A DNA stretch of 6,108 bases from Desulfobacteraceae bacterium (GTDB lineage: Bacteria > Desulfobacterota > DSM-4660 > Desulfatiglandales > Desulfatiglandaceae), in contig DAOVUP010000109.1 in the NCBI GenBank assembly GCA_030632525.1, positions 1 through 6,108 on the forward strand, written 5' to 3'. Shown here piece by piece: positions 1 to 6,041 of this stretch (positions are counted from its first letter, which is position 1; every line of letters starts with the position of its first letter). The position numbers and the translations under genes were made by a program. The notes under the pieces were generated by a model. The model worked only from the letters and a program-made list of their open reading frames with translations, was not told where the DNA came from and searched no databases.

Positions 1-141
1 CATCACCTCACCGTGGGCGAAATTGAGGACATCTGTTGCCTTAAAGATCAGCGCGAAACCCACCGCGATCATGGCGTAGATACAGCCCACGGCGATACCG
101 CTCAAAAGCAGTTGCAAAAAAAATGTTAGCTCCTCTCCCAA
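1..141 (-). CDS. livH: LivH-type branched-chain ABC transporter permease, N-terminal part (cut by window edge)
   Basis: Inner-membrane permease subunit of a HAAT-family (branched-chain amino acid type) ABC importer. Only the first 47 codons are in the window. The visible product runs MGEELTFFLQ, then LLLSGIAVGCIYAMIAVGFA, then LIFKATDVLNFAHGEVM. It has one hydrophobic segment (about residues 7-33) followed by the family's N-F-A-x-G-E motif (residues 40-45), as in LivH. No in-frame ATG exists between the upstream stop (TGA near 192) and this conserved region. I chose TTG at 141-139 because AAAGGG lies 6 bases upstream and because the resulting N-terminus aligns without gaps to E. coli LivH as I remember it (MSEQFLYFLQQ...). 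A second TTG at 117-115 is possible and has a purine-rich GGGAGAGGAG upstream, but that site is about 12 bases away. An 8-base T run on the coding strand (positions 123-116) makes this start prone to sequencing error. The gene follows the ligase by 59 bases. The family call is secure; the start is less so. Confidence 0.88.
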   Translation of the reverse strand, partial: MGEELTFFLQLLLSGIAVGCIYAMIAVGFALIFKATDVLNFAHGEVM

Positions 142-147
142 GTTATA

Positions 148-153
148 CCCTTT
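148..153 (-). promoter_or_regulatory. Ribosome binding site supporting the TTG start of livH
   Basis: AAAGGG lies 6 bases before the TTG at 141-139. It supports that codon as the livH start because no ATG or GTG is available in frame. It lies directly after the T run of the terminator-like hairpin at 155-180, so folding of that hairpin could affect access to the site. Confidence 0.4.
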
Positions 154-154
154 C

Positions 155-180
155 AAAAAAGTTTTGGCGCTTCGAACGCC
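155..180 (-). terminator. Weak terminator-like hairpin between the acyl-CoA ligase and livH
   Basis: Read on the minus strand, GGCGTT (180-175), loop CGA, and AGCGCC (171-166) form a 6-bp stem with one G-T wobble. AAAAC follows, then six T (160-155). The 5-base gap between stem and T run, and the short stem, make it weaker than a textbook intrinsic terminator. It sits 20 bases after the ligase stop codon and just ahead of livH. It may lower transcription of the downstream permease genes relative to the ATPase and ligase genes, or it may be without effect. The opposite strand has no T run after the stem, so only the minus-strand direction makes sense. Confidence 0.35.
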
Positions 181-200
181 GAGATTAATTCAAGGAGAAC

Positions 201-2003
201 TCAACTCCTATACATCCTCTCGATCAAATCACTGAACTTCTCTTCGACGGTAGCCCTTCTGACCTTCATTGTGGCGGTCAGTTCCTCATCATCGTGATCC
301 AGTTCTTTATGGAGGATAGTAAACTTCTTAATGGTTTCCACATTAGCCAAACCCCTGTTGACCTCTCCCACCTCTCCCTTTATGAGATCATAGATCTGTT
401 CGTTCTGGGCGAGACTTTTATAAGTGGTAAAGAGAATTCGGTTGGATTGAGCCCAGTTGGATACGTTTTCCAGCTCAAGTTGAATAAGTGCCGTGAGAAA
501 CTTCCGCCTGTCTCCTATTACAATGGCCTCTTTGATGTATAGACTGAATTTGAGCCTGTTTTCAATCTCAGAAGGCGTGATATTCTTCCCTCCTGAAGTG
601 ATGATGATGTCCTTCTTTCTATCCTTTATCAGCAGGTGTCCCTTTTCGTCAATTTCTCCCACATCCCCCGTGTAAAACCACCCGTCACGGACTGCCTCGG
701 CAGTGGCCGTGGGGTTTTGATAATAGCCGCTGAATACAGAATCCCCCTTCAGGAGAATTTCACCATCCTGGGCGATCTTACATTCGATTTCGTCAAAGAC
801 CTTTCCAACATTCCCCGGTCTTATATCGTTACCTAGTTGTACTGAAACCATACCGCTCATTTCAGTCATCCCGTAAGATTCCTTGACCCATACACCTATG
901 GCATGAAAAAATCCAATCACATCGGGTGAAAGGGGGGCGGCGCCGGTATAGAATAGCCGGCCCCGCAAAAGGCCCAACTTTTTTCTCAAATGCCTGAACA
1001 TGGCGAGGTACGCCATGGCATATAGTAGTTTCCAATGGACGGGAACCTCCTTTCCCTCCCATCGAAATCTGGCAACCCTCTCCCCTATGGGGATAGATCG
1101 GTTGAAGATCCATCGTTTCAACCAGAAGGCATCCTGCAGCTTTATCATGATATTGGAGTGCATCTTCTCCCAGATCCTGGGCACATTCAAAAAGGCCGTG
1201 GGAGAGATCTCAGCAAGGTCTTCCTGGAGGGTATCTATCCCCTCCGCAAAGTTTATGCAGTGGCCTGACCTCATTTGAAAGAAGAGGGAGAACATCCGTT
1301 CGGCCACGTGGCAGAGGGGCAATGACGATACCAGAGAGTCATTTTCAAAGAACGGCTCCTTGGAGAACATGGCATCAGTCATAGACAGGATGTTCAGGTG
1401 AGAGAGCATAGCACCTTTGGGGGGACCTGTGGTACCTGACGTATAGACGATCAGAGCTATATCCTCCGGCATGGTCCTTGATGCCAGGCTTTCAAAGTAC
1501 CCGGATTTCTCTATGGCCACCCTTTCTCCGAGTTTCTCGACATGGTCAAAACTCATGATCATGGGATCTTCGTAGTGTCTGAGGCCCTTCATGTCGATAA
1601 CGATGATTTTTGTGAGGAGAGGCAGGTCTGACTTCACTACAAGGACCTTGTCCGCCTGCTCCTGATCCCTGACGACTATGTAACGGGAATCAGAATTATC
1701 CAGGATATAATATACCTGGGGCGCCGTATCTGTTTGATAAATCCCGACGGTTATGGCCGATGCAAATTGGATAGCAATGTCAGCATAGAGCCACTCAGGG
1801 CAGTTATCTCCCAAAATGGAAACCGTATCACCGCGATTCAGCCCCAATTCCATCAGGCCCAGACAGACATGACTGACATGTTTAGAGTAATCCAGCCATG
1901 TAATCCTTTTCCATATGCCGAGGTCTTTTTCCCGCAGAGCTACTCGATCTCCGAAACGTCTCACATTATCCAGGAACAGCTTCGGCAAGGTATCAGATGG
2001 CAT
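201..2003 (-). CDS. AMP-forming long-chain-type acyl-CoA synthetase (fatty acid--CoA ligase)
   Basis: Cytosolic or membrane-associated enzyme that activates a carboxylic acid with ATP to an acyl-adenylate and then to acyl-CoA. The 600 residues match the usual length of the FAA1/COG1022-type long-chain ligases. Motifs in order: P-loop YTSGTTGPPKG (187-197); LPLCHVAERM (228-237), typical of long-chain ligases; YGMTEMSG (377-384); YTGD (444-447), whose Asp binds the AMP ribose; DRKKD hinge (461-465); GGKN (471-474); and TATMKVRR near the C-terminus with the probable adenylation lysine K580. All key residues look intact. The ATG start has GAGG 7 bases upstream, inside the last codons of livG, and only 2 bases separate the livG stop from this ATG, so translation is probably coupled. 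The position between livG and livH suggests that it activates the imported substrate. The family is clear. Chain length is not: an aromatic or branched acid is possible despite the long-chain annotation. Confidence 0.95.
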   Translation of the reverse strand: MPSDTLPKLFLDNVRRFGDRVALREKDLGIWKRITWLDYSKHVSHVCLGLMELGLNRGDTVSILGDNCPEWLYADIAIQFASAITVGIYQTDTAPQVYYILDNSDSRYIVVRDQEQADKVLVVKSDLPLLTKIIVIDMKGLRHYEDPMIMSFDHVEKLGERVAIEKSGYFESLASRTMPEDIALIVYTSGTTGPPKGAMLSHLNILSMTDAMFSKEPFFENDSLVSSLPLCHVAERMFSLFFQMRSGHCINFAEGIDTLQEDLAEISPTAFLNVPRIWEKMHSNIMIKLQDAFWLKRWIFNRSIPIGERVARFRWEGKEVPVHWKLLYAMAYLAMFRHLRKKLGLLRGRLFYTGAAPLSPDVIGFFHAIGVWVKESYGMTEMSGMVSVQLGNDIRPGNVGKVFDEIECKIAQDGEILLKGDSVFSGYYQNPTATAEAVRDGWFYTGDVGEIDEKGHLLIKDRKKDIIITSGGKNITPSEIENRLKFSLYIKEAIVIGDRRKFLTALIQLELENVSNWAQSNRILFTTYKSLAQNEQIYDLIKGEVGEVNRGLANVETIKKFTILHKELDHDDEELTATMKVRRATVEEKFSDLIERMYRS

Positions 2004-2005
2004 GT

Positions 2006-2776
2006 CTATTCCTCACCCAGGTAGGCCTTGATGACCTTGGGATTTCTTGCAATCACTTCGGGCGTTCCCTCTGCGATCTTTTGCCCGAAATCCAGGACCA
2101 TTATCCTATCTGCCAGATCCATCACGACCCCCATATCGTGTTCCACCATCATGATTGTCATGCCCATCTCTTCTCTGATATCTATGATGAAACGGGCCAT
2201 ATCCTCTGTTTCCTCAACATTCATACCGGCAGTCGGTTCATCAAGAAGGAGCACCTTTGGATCCATTGCTAGGGCCCGTCCCAGTTCAATACGTTTTTGA
2301 ATTCCGTAAGGAAGGCTCCCCACCCTCATTTTCCGGACGCGTTCTATTTCCAGGAACTCAATAATCTCTTCTACTTTCTCCCGATTAGAGATCTCTTCCC
2401 TGCATGCCCTTCCATAAAACAGGGCGCCGGAGAGGAAACTTGCCCCGATTTGCATGTGTCTTCCTAACATCAGGTTCTCGATGACGGTCATGTTGGTGAA
2501 GAGTTCGATATTCTGGAAAGTGCGGGCAATCCCTGCTTCGGCAATCTTGTTCGGTTTCAGATTTCTCAGACTTTGCCCTTCAAGGAGTATCTCTCCACGG
2601 TCAGGGGGGTAGATTCCGAAAACAGAGTTGAACAGGGTTGTCTTTCCTGCACCATTTGGCCCGATGATAGCGGCCAGCTCCCCTTTTAGAACATTGAAGT
2701 TAACCCCGGACAGGGCCACTATGCCTCCAAAAGAAACGGATATCTCTTTTATCTCTAAGTGAGTAACTTGTTCCAT
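2006..2776 (-). CDS. livG: LivG-type ABC transporter ATP-binding protein
   Basis: Cytoplasmic ATPase subunit of the HAAT-type importer, expected to pair with LivF on the LivH/LivM permeases. Numbered from ATG at 2776 (256 residues): Walker A GPNGAGKT (39-46), Q-loop ARTFQN with Q88, signature LPYGIQKR (155-162, a relaxed form of LSGGQ usual for LivG), Walker B VLLLDEP (175-181), and H-loop VEHD with H213. The longer stretch between Q-loop and signature (GRHMQIGASFLSGALFYGR) also marks LivG rather than LivF. An in-frame GTG at 2785 would add three residues, but it overlaps the ribosome site GAGGTG, which sits 6 bases before ATG 2776, so the ATG is preferred. It starts 10 bases after the livF stop and ends 2 bases before the ligase start. 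The call is confident; the true substrate of the transporter is inferred only from context. Confidence 0.95.
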   Translation of the reverse strand: MEQVTHLEIKEISVSFGGIVALSGVNFNVLKGELAAIIGPNGAGKTTLFNSVFGIYPPDRGEILLEGQSLRNLKPNKIAEAGIARTFQNIELFTNMTVIENLMLGRHMQIGASFLSGALFYGRACREEISNREKVEEIIEFLEIERVRKMRVGSLPYGIQKRIELGRALAMDPKVLLLDEPTAGMNVEETEDMARFIIDIREEMGMTIMMVEHDMGVVMDLADRIMVLDFGQKIAEGTPEVIARNPKVIKAYLGEE

Positions 2777-2782
2777 CCCCTT

Positions 2783-2788
2783 CACCTC
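2783..2788 (-). promoter_or_regulatory. Ribosome binding site that decides the livG start
   Basis: GAGGTG lies 6 bases (AAGGGG) before ATG 2776 and overlaps the livF stop codon TGA (2789-2787). The alternative GTG start at 2785 is part of this site and has no good site of its own. The overlap suggests that livG is translated by ribosomes finishing livF. Confidence 0.6.
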
Positions 2789-3590
2789 AGGAAAGCCACC
2801 TCTTCCTTCTCTTATAATGCTTTACTTCGGAGTAGCGCTTTCTCTTGGATTCCTCAGTGATGCCCAGGTAGAATTCCTTTACGTCCTCATTCTCTTTGAG
2901 CTTTTCGCTCTTACCGTCAAGTACGATCTTACCGTTTTCCATTATATAGCCGTAATGAGCCAGTTCCAGGGCCTGTTTTGCGTTCTGCTCCACTAAGAGA
3001 AGTGCGGTGCCTTGATCGCGGTTGATATCCTTCAGGATGGTAAATATCTCCTTTACCACCAGAGGTGCAAGACCCAACGATGGCTCATCAAGCATCATAA
3101 TCTTAGGCCTCGACATCAAGGCCCTGGCAATGGACAACATCTGCTGCTCGCCACCACTCAAGAAGAGGGCCCTTTGGGATGATCTACTGCCTAAGATTGG
3201 AAAGTAGTCTACCACCTTAATATGATCCGCCATAATTTCTATCTTATTTTTGCGAGTGTGAGCACCCGCCAGGATATTCTCAGAGACGCTCAGGTCTGTA
3301 AAGATCCGCCTCCCTTCCGGTACGTGTGAGATCCCTAAACAGACGATCTCTTCCGGGGCCTCACCGCTGATTATCCTGCCCATGAACTCTATGCTGCCGT
3401 CGGTGATGTCGCCGTTTTCATAATCCAAAAGGCCGGATACGGCCTTCAGGGTGGTTGTCTTACCTGCTCCGTTTGCGCCCAAAAGCGCGACGATTCCTCC
3501 CTCCGGGACCTCCATGGAGATCCCTTTGAGGACAAGAACGACATCGTTAAATACTATCTCCAGGTTATTTATGATGAGATATCGGTCCAT
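2787..3590 (-). CDS. livF: LivF-type ABC transporter ATP-binding protein with basic C-terminal tail
   Basis: Second cytoplasmic ATPase of the HAAT-type importer. Motifs: Walker A GANGAGKT (38-45); VPEGRRIF (90-97), the typical LivF Q-loop region, here with Glu92 where Gln is usual; signature LSGGEQQ (144-150); Walker B IMMLDEP (164-170); and LLVEQNAKQAL (198-208), in which Q202 replaces the H-loop histidine, as is normal in LivF. At 267 residues it exceeds the common LivF length of about 235. The excess is a strongly basic tail after FYLG (240-243), ending HYKRRKRWLS, and I recall similar tails in LivF proteins of Desulfobacterota. The ATG start is required, as the next Met (26) lies past the first conserved strand. 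Its upstream AAAGGG is only 2 bases away, so the ribosome site looks poor. It is the first gene after the 148-base spacer and may have its own promoter, though I could not identify one. Confidence 0.95.
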   Translation of the reverse strand: MDRYLIINNLEIVFNDVVLVLKGISMEVPEGGIVALLGANGAGKTTTLKAVSGLLDYENGDITDGSIEFMGRIISGEAPEEIVCLGISHVPEGRRIFTDLSVSENILAGAHTRKNKIEIMADHIKVVDYFPILGSRSSQRALFLSGGEQQMLSIARALMSRPKIMMLDEPSLGLAPLVVKEIFTILKDINRDQGTALLLVEQNAKQALELAHYGYIMENGKIVLDGKSEKLKENEDVKEFYLGITEESKRKRYSEVKHYKRRKRWLS

Positions 3591-3661
3591 ATCCCTTTGG
3601 CATAAATTCTCAAAAAGTCTGGGGTTAATTGAACATTCAACCGCACCTTTTTACGTTTTAA

Positions 3662-3731
3662 CGTGATGCGTGACGCGTGATATGTGATTCACGTTTCACT
3701 TTTCACGTTTCATTCTTCACGTTTCATTAAT
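3662..3731. repeat. Ten phased heptamers forming a long imperfect palindrome
   Basis: The 70 bases divide exactly into ten 7-base units. The first four carry GTGA at a fixed place (starting 3663, 3670, 3677, 3684). The remaining six are variants of CACGTTT, which reads as three copies of TTCACGTTTCA at 3688-3698, 3702-3712 and 3716-3726, spaced by exactly 14 bases. The GTGA half and the TCAC half are inverted relative to each other around T3688 (GTGA-T-TCAC), and pairing can be extended outward to about 3664 and 3712 with mismatches and G-T wobbles. The RNA of either strand could therefore fold into an interrupted hairpin. The block lies between the acyl-CoA dehydrogenase stop and livF. It could attenuate or protect mRNA, bind a protein, or be a neutral spreading repeat. 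No open frame, transposase or spacer-repeat layout accompanies it. Confidence 0.75.
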
Positions 3732-3738
3732 CTCCTCA

Positions 3739-4881
3739 CTATTTAAGGAGGTTTCTGGCCACTATAAGCTTTTCTATTTCGGTTGTCCCCTCATAAATCT
3801 CCGTTATCTTGGCATCCCTGTAAAGCCGTTGAACCTTATAGTCCGAGTAATAACCGTAGCCCCCGTGCATCTGAAGGGCCATGTCAGCACACTTCACTGC
3901 CATCTGCCCGCAAAATGATTTGGCTGCGGCAATAAGCTTGTGGTCAATAATGCCTTGATCAATCTTCCATGCTGCCTCATAGTAGAGATTTCTACCTGCC
4001 TTGATCCAGGTAAACATATCGGCAATCTTGAACTGGGTTGACTGAAAGGTGGCAAGCGGCGCCCCGAATACGATCCTCTTCTTCACATATTTTACGCTTT
4101 CCTCTAAGGCTGCACGGGCTATCCCCACTGCCTGCGCGGCAGCGCCTATTCTGTTATGGTTGAACAGATACGTGGCCTGGGCAAAACCGTTCCCCAGATC
4201 TCCAATTAGATTGCTGCGTGGCACCCTCACGTCGTTGAAGGAGAGTTCGGCTGTTTCAGATGCCCTGATTCCCATTTTTCCTTTCAAGGGTGTTGCCTCA
4301 AACCCAGGCCTGTCGGTCTCCATCATGATCATGCTGTGCCGTCTATGTCTGTCATCGTTGTCTGGGTCGGTCTGGACAAAACAGAGGACATGATTTGCCC
4401 TGATTCCGTTGGAAATAAAAATCTTGGAACCATTGATGATGTATTCATCCCCCTTTATAACAGCAGATGTATGCGCTGCGGCCAGATCGGAGCCCGCATC
4501 GGGTTCGGTCAGGGCAGTTGCCATAATGGCGTTACCGGTCACCAGCGGAGGAAGATATCTCTTTTTCTGCTCTTCTGTGCCAAACTCATCTATGACCTCC
4601 GCCCCAAAGGCAGAGGTCCCAATGGTTATGGCAATCCCCGGATCAACAACATTAAATTCCTCCATTATGAGGCTGGCATCGAAACTGCCCATCCCCGGTC
4701 CGCCATACTCTTCTTTGATAAAAACCCCTACAAAGCCCAACTCTGCCGCCTTCTGAAAGATGGCCTCGTCAAAGGACTCGTCTCTATCAAATTCCTCCGC
4801 CCTTTCCTGAAACTCCCCCTCCGCAAACTCCTTAGCGGCCATTACTATATCTTGCTGTTCGTTGCTCAGTTCAAAATCCAT
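3739..4881 (-). CDS. Acyl-CoA dehydrogenase (FAD-dependent)
   Basis: Soluble flavoenzyme that introduces a 2,3-double bond into an acyl-CoA and passes electrons to electron transfer flavoprotein: the first oxidative step of beta-oxidation or related pathways. The 380 residues match the family's usual length. Numbered from ATG at 4881: N-terminal helical domain starting MDFELSNEQQ; signature 1 ALTEPDAGSD (123-132) in the beta domain; C-terminal helical domain with QMHGGYGY (337-344) and RDAKITEIYEGT (355-366), where Glu364 is the expected catalytic base in the short/medium-chain position. The segment NHNRIGAAAQAVG (241-253) differs from the more common GGR form of this motif. I chose 4881 because MDFELS is the canonical start; GAGAG lies 7 bases upstream. 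ATG 4902 (seven more residues) is the alternative, but its AAAGGG is only 3 bases away. Substrate chain length cannot be told. It lies 59 bases after the FAD oxidoreductase gene, probably in the same transcript. Confidence 0.94.
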   Translation of the reverse strand: MDFELSNEQQDIVMAAKEFAEGEFQERAEEFDRDESFDEAIFQKAAELGFVGVFIKEEYGGPGMGSFDASLIMEEFNVVDPGIAITIGTSAFGAEVIDEFGTEEQKKRYLPPLVTGNAIMATALTEPDAGSDLAAAHTSAVIKGDEYIINGSKIFISNGIRANHVLCFVQTDPDNDDRHRRHSMIMMETDRPGFEATPLKGKMGIRASETAELSFNDVRVPRSNLIGDLGNGFAQATYLFNHNRIGAAAQAVGIARAALEESVKYVKKRIVFGAPLATFQSTQFKIADMFTWIKAGRNLYYEAAWKIDQGIIDHKLIAAAKSFCGQMAVKCADMALQMHGGYGYYSDYKVQRLYRDAKITEIYEGTTEIEKLIVARNLLK

Positions 4882-4940
4882 CTCTAATCTCTCAGACCTC
4901 ATTGGCCCTTTCAGTTGACGTCCTGATTACAGGGACAACC

Positions 4941-6041
4941 TCAAGACCAACCGGGACTATTCGAGCTTCGCGTAAAAGGATTGACGCCTAAGTTTTTCTC
5001 CATAAACCCGTATGCCTTCTTGCATCTTTCAATCTCTTGTTTGACAGCAACCAGGTAGATTTCGGAGGCAGATTCTCCGGTTTGGATACTCTTAAGAATT
5101 GATTCTCCCGCGGCCTTCCCGGTTATCAAGGCAGAGGTGATTCCTTCCGCACAACGGTTGAACCCGCCAGCCTCCCCCACCAGAAACACGTTTTCTTTTC
5201 CAGTCAAGAAATTATCAACGGCCGGCATGTCATGGACCACACACCCATAGTTTGCGACCGTCTCATCAATGACCAGGGAATGTCTTTCCTGAAGATACCC
5301 GCAAAATACATCGAAATATTCTTTGACAGGCTTACCTTGTCCGCAACCGTTTGTGACGACGATCCTGCCATCTTTCAAAAAAACACCTCCAAAACAACCG
5401 GTCAACTTTTCATCATAAAAGGCGTGCAGCCATCCAGGTTCCAGGTCAATTTTTCCAGCATACCACTCTTCATAATTAAAAAACAGCCCGAGGCCTCTGT
5501 CAAAACCAGGGAAGAGGGTTCGCCTGACCCGTGATAGCGTACCATCCGCTCCCACAAGATAGTTTGTCCTCACTTCAAATTCATGACCGTTCATGGCCAC
5601 CCTCAGGAGGATTTCATCACCCTGCTTCATGCAGCTCTTGAAACTGCACAGGTCAACCAGGGCGGCATCACTCCGACTGCACAGCCATTTATCCAGCCCG
5701 GAACGCTTCACACTTATCCCGTCAGTTTCACGGTTTCTTCTGCTGAAGGCCATTTCAACAAAAGGGCTGTCCATGTCCATATAGGAACGAACTCCTTTGA
5801 CGCTCAAAGGCCTGCTGTATATGTCTTGAGGAATATCCCCGAAAATCCCGGAGATGAATCTGAGGGCGCTTGGGAAAAGCATGCCGCTGCACATCTTGTG
5901 TCTGGGCAACTTCTTTTTCTCTAAAATCAAAGTCTGAAACCCTTGTCCGCTCAGGGCCATGGCAGTTGAAGCGCCCGCCGGTCCAGAGCCCACAATTACT
6001 ACGTCATATTTCTCCTTAAGAGCAGTTTGTCTATTTTTCAT
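4941..6041 (-). CDS. NAD(P)/FAD-dependent oxidoreductase, geranylgeranyl reductase/FixC-like family
   Basis: Flavoprotein of the PHBH-fold superfamily that includes geranylgeranyl reductases, FixC and aromatic-ring hydroxylases. Numbered from ATG 6041 (366 residues): N-terminal dinucleotide-binding YDVVIVGSGPAGAS with GxGxxG at 18-23; acidic residue E41 ending the second strand (LILEKKK); KMCSGML around Cys51, matching the CGGG region of geranylgeranyl reductases; YLVGADG (161-167) with the DG-type Asp166; and VFLVGEAGGF (285-294), the FAD-ribityl motif, with Glu290 where Asp is more usual. Ten cysteines are scattered through the protein. No signal peptide or clear membrane helix is seen. ATG 6041 is preferred over TTG 6053; GGTGGG lies 2 bases before it. 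The adjacent acyl-CoA dehydrogenase suggests a role in electron transfer from acyl-CoA oxidation or in reducing an unsaturated acyl or isoprenoid compound. Both are inferences; the fold is confident, the substrate unknown. Confidence 0.88.
   Translation of the reverse strand: MKNRQTALKEKYDVVIVGSGPAGASTAMALSGQGFQTLILEKKKLPRHKMCSGMLFPSALRFISGIFGDIPQDIYSRPLSVKGVRSYMDMDSPFVEMAFSRRNRETDGISVKRSGLDKWLCSRSDAALVDLCSFKSCMKQGDEILLRVAMNGHEFEVRTNYLVGADGTLSRVRRTLFPGFDRGLGLFFNYEEWYAGKIDLEPGWLHAFYDEKLTGCFGGVFLKDGRIVVTNGCGQGKPVKEYFDVFCGYLQERHSLVIDETVANYGCVVHDMPAVDNFLTGKENVFLVGEAGGFNRCAEGITSALITGKAAGESILKSIQTGESASEIYLVAVKQEIERCKKAYGFMEKNLGVNPFTRSSNSPGWS

Noticed and set aside
862..1113. An 83-codon minus-strand frame inside the acyl-CoA ligase gene
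   Set aside because: It overlaps the ligase in another frame of the same strand, where the ligase frame is continuous and conserved, so there is no sign of a frameshift or nested gene.
3591..3660. Promoter for livF, from TTGAAT at 3640-3635 as a -35 box
   Set aside because: At the proper distance the -10 position reads CTTTTT, which is a poor match; no sigma-54 type GG/GC pair was found either.
3662..3731. Heptamer repeats considered as a CRISPR array
   Set aside because: Units are 7 bases long and contiguous, without unique spacers of constant length, and no cas genes are present.
4336..4887. A 183-codon open frame on the plus strand opposite the acyl-CoA dehydrogenase
   Set aside because: It lies wholly antisense to a gene with intact family motifs, and its product has no recognisable domain; it is best explained as a shadow of the coding strand.
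4914..4939. Inverted sequence between the FAD oxidoreductase stop and the acyl-CoA dehydrogenase start (GTTG...CAAC with CCTG/CAGG inside)
   Set aside because: The stem is interrupted and has no T run after it on the minus strand, so it does not qualify as a terminator; it could be chance.
5583..5924. A 113-codon plus-strand open frame opposite the FAD oxidoreductase
   Set aside because: It is antisense to conserved flavoprotein sequence, with no recognisable product and no supporting neighbours.
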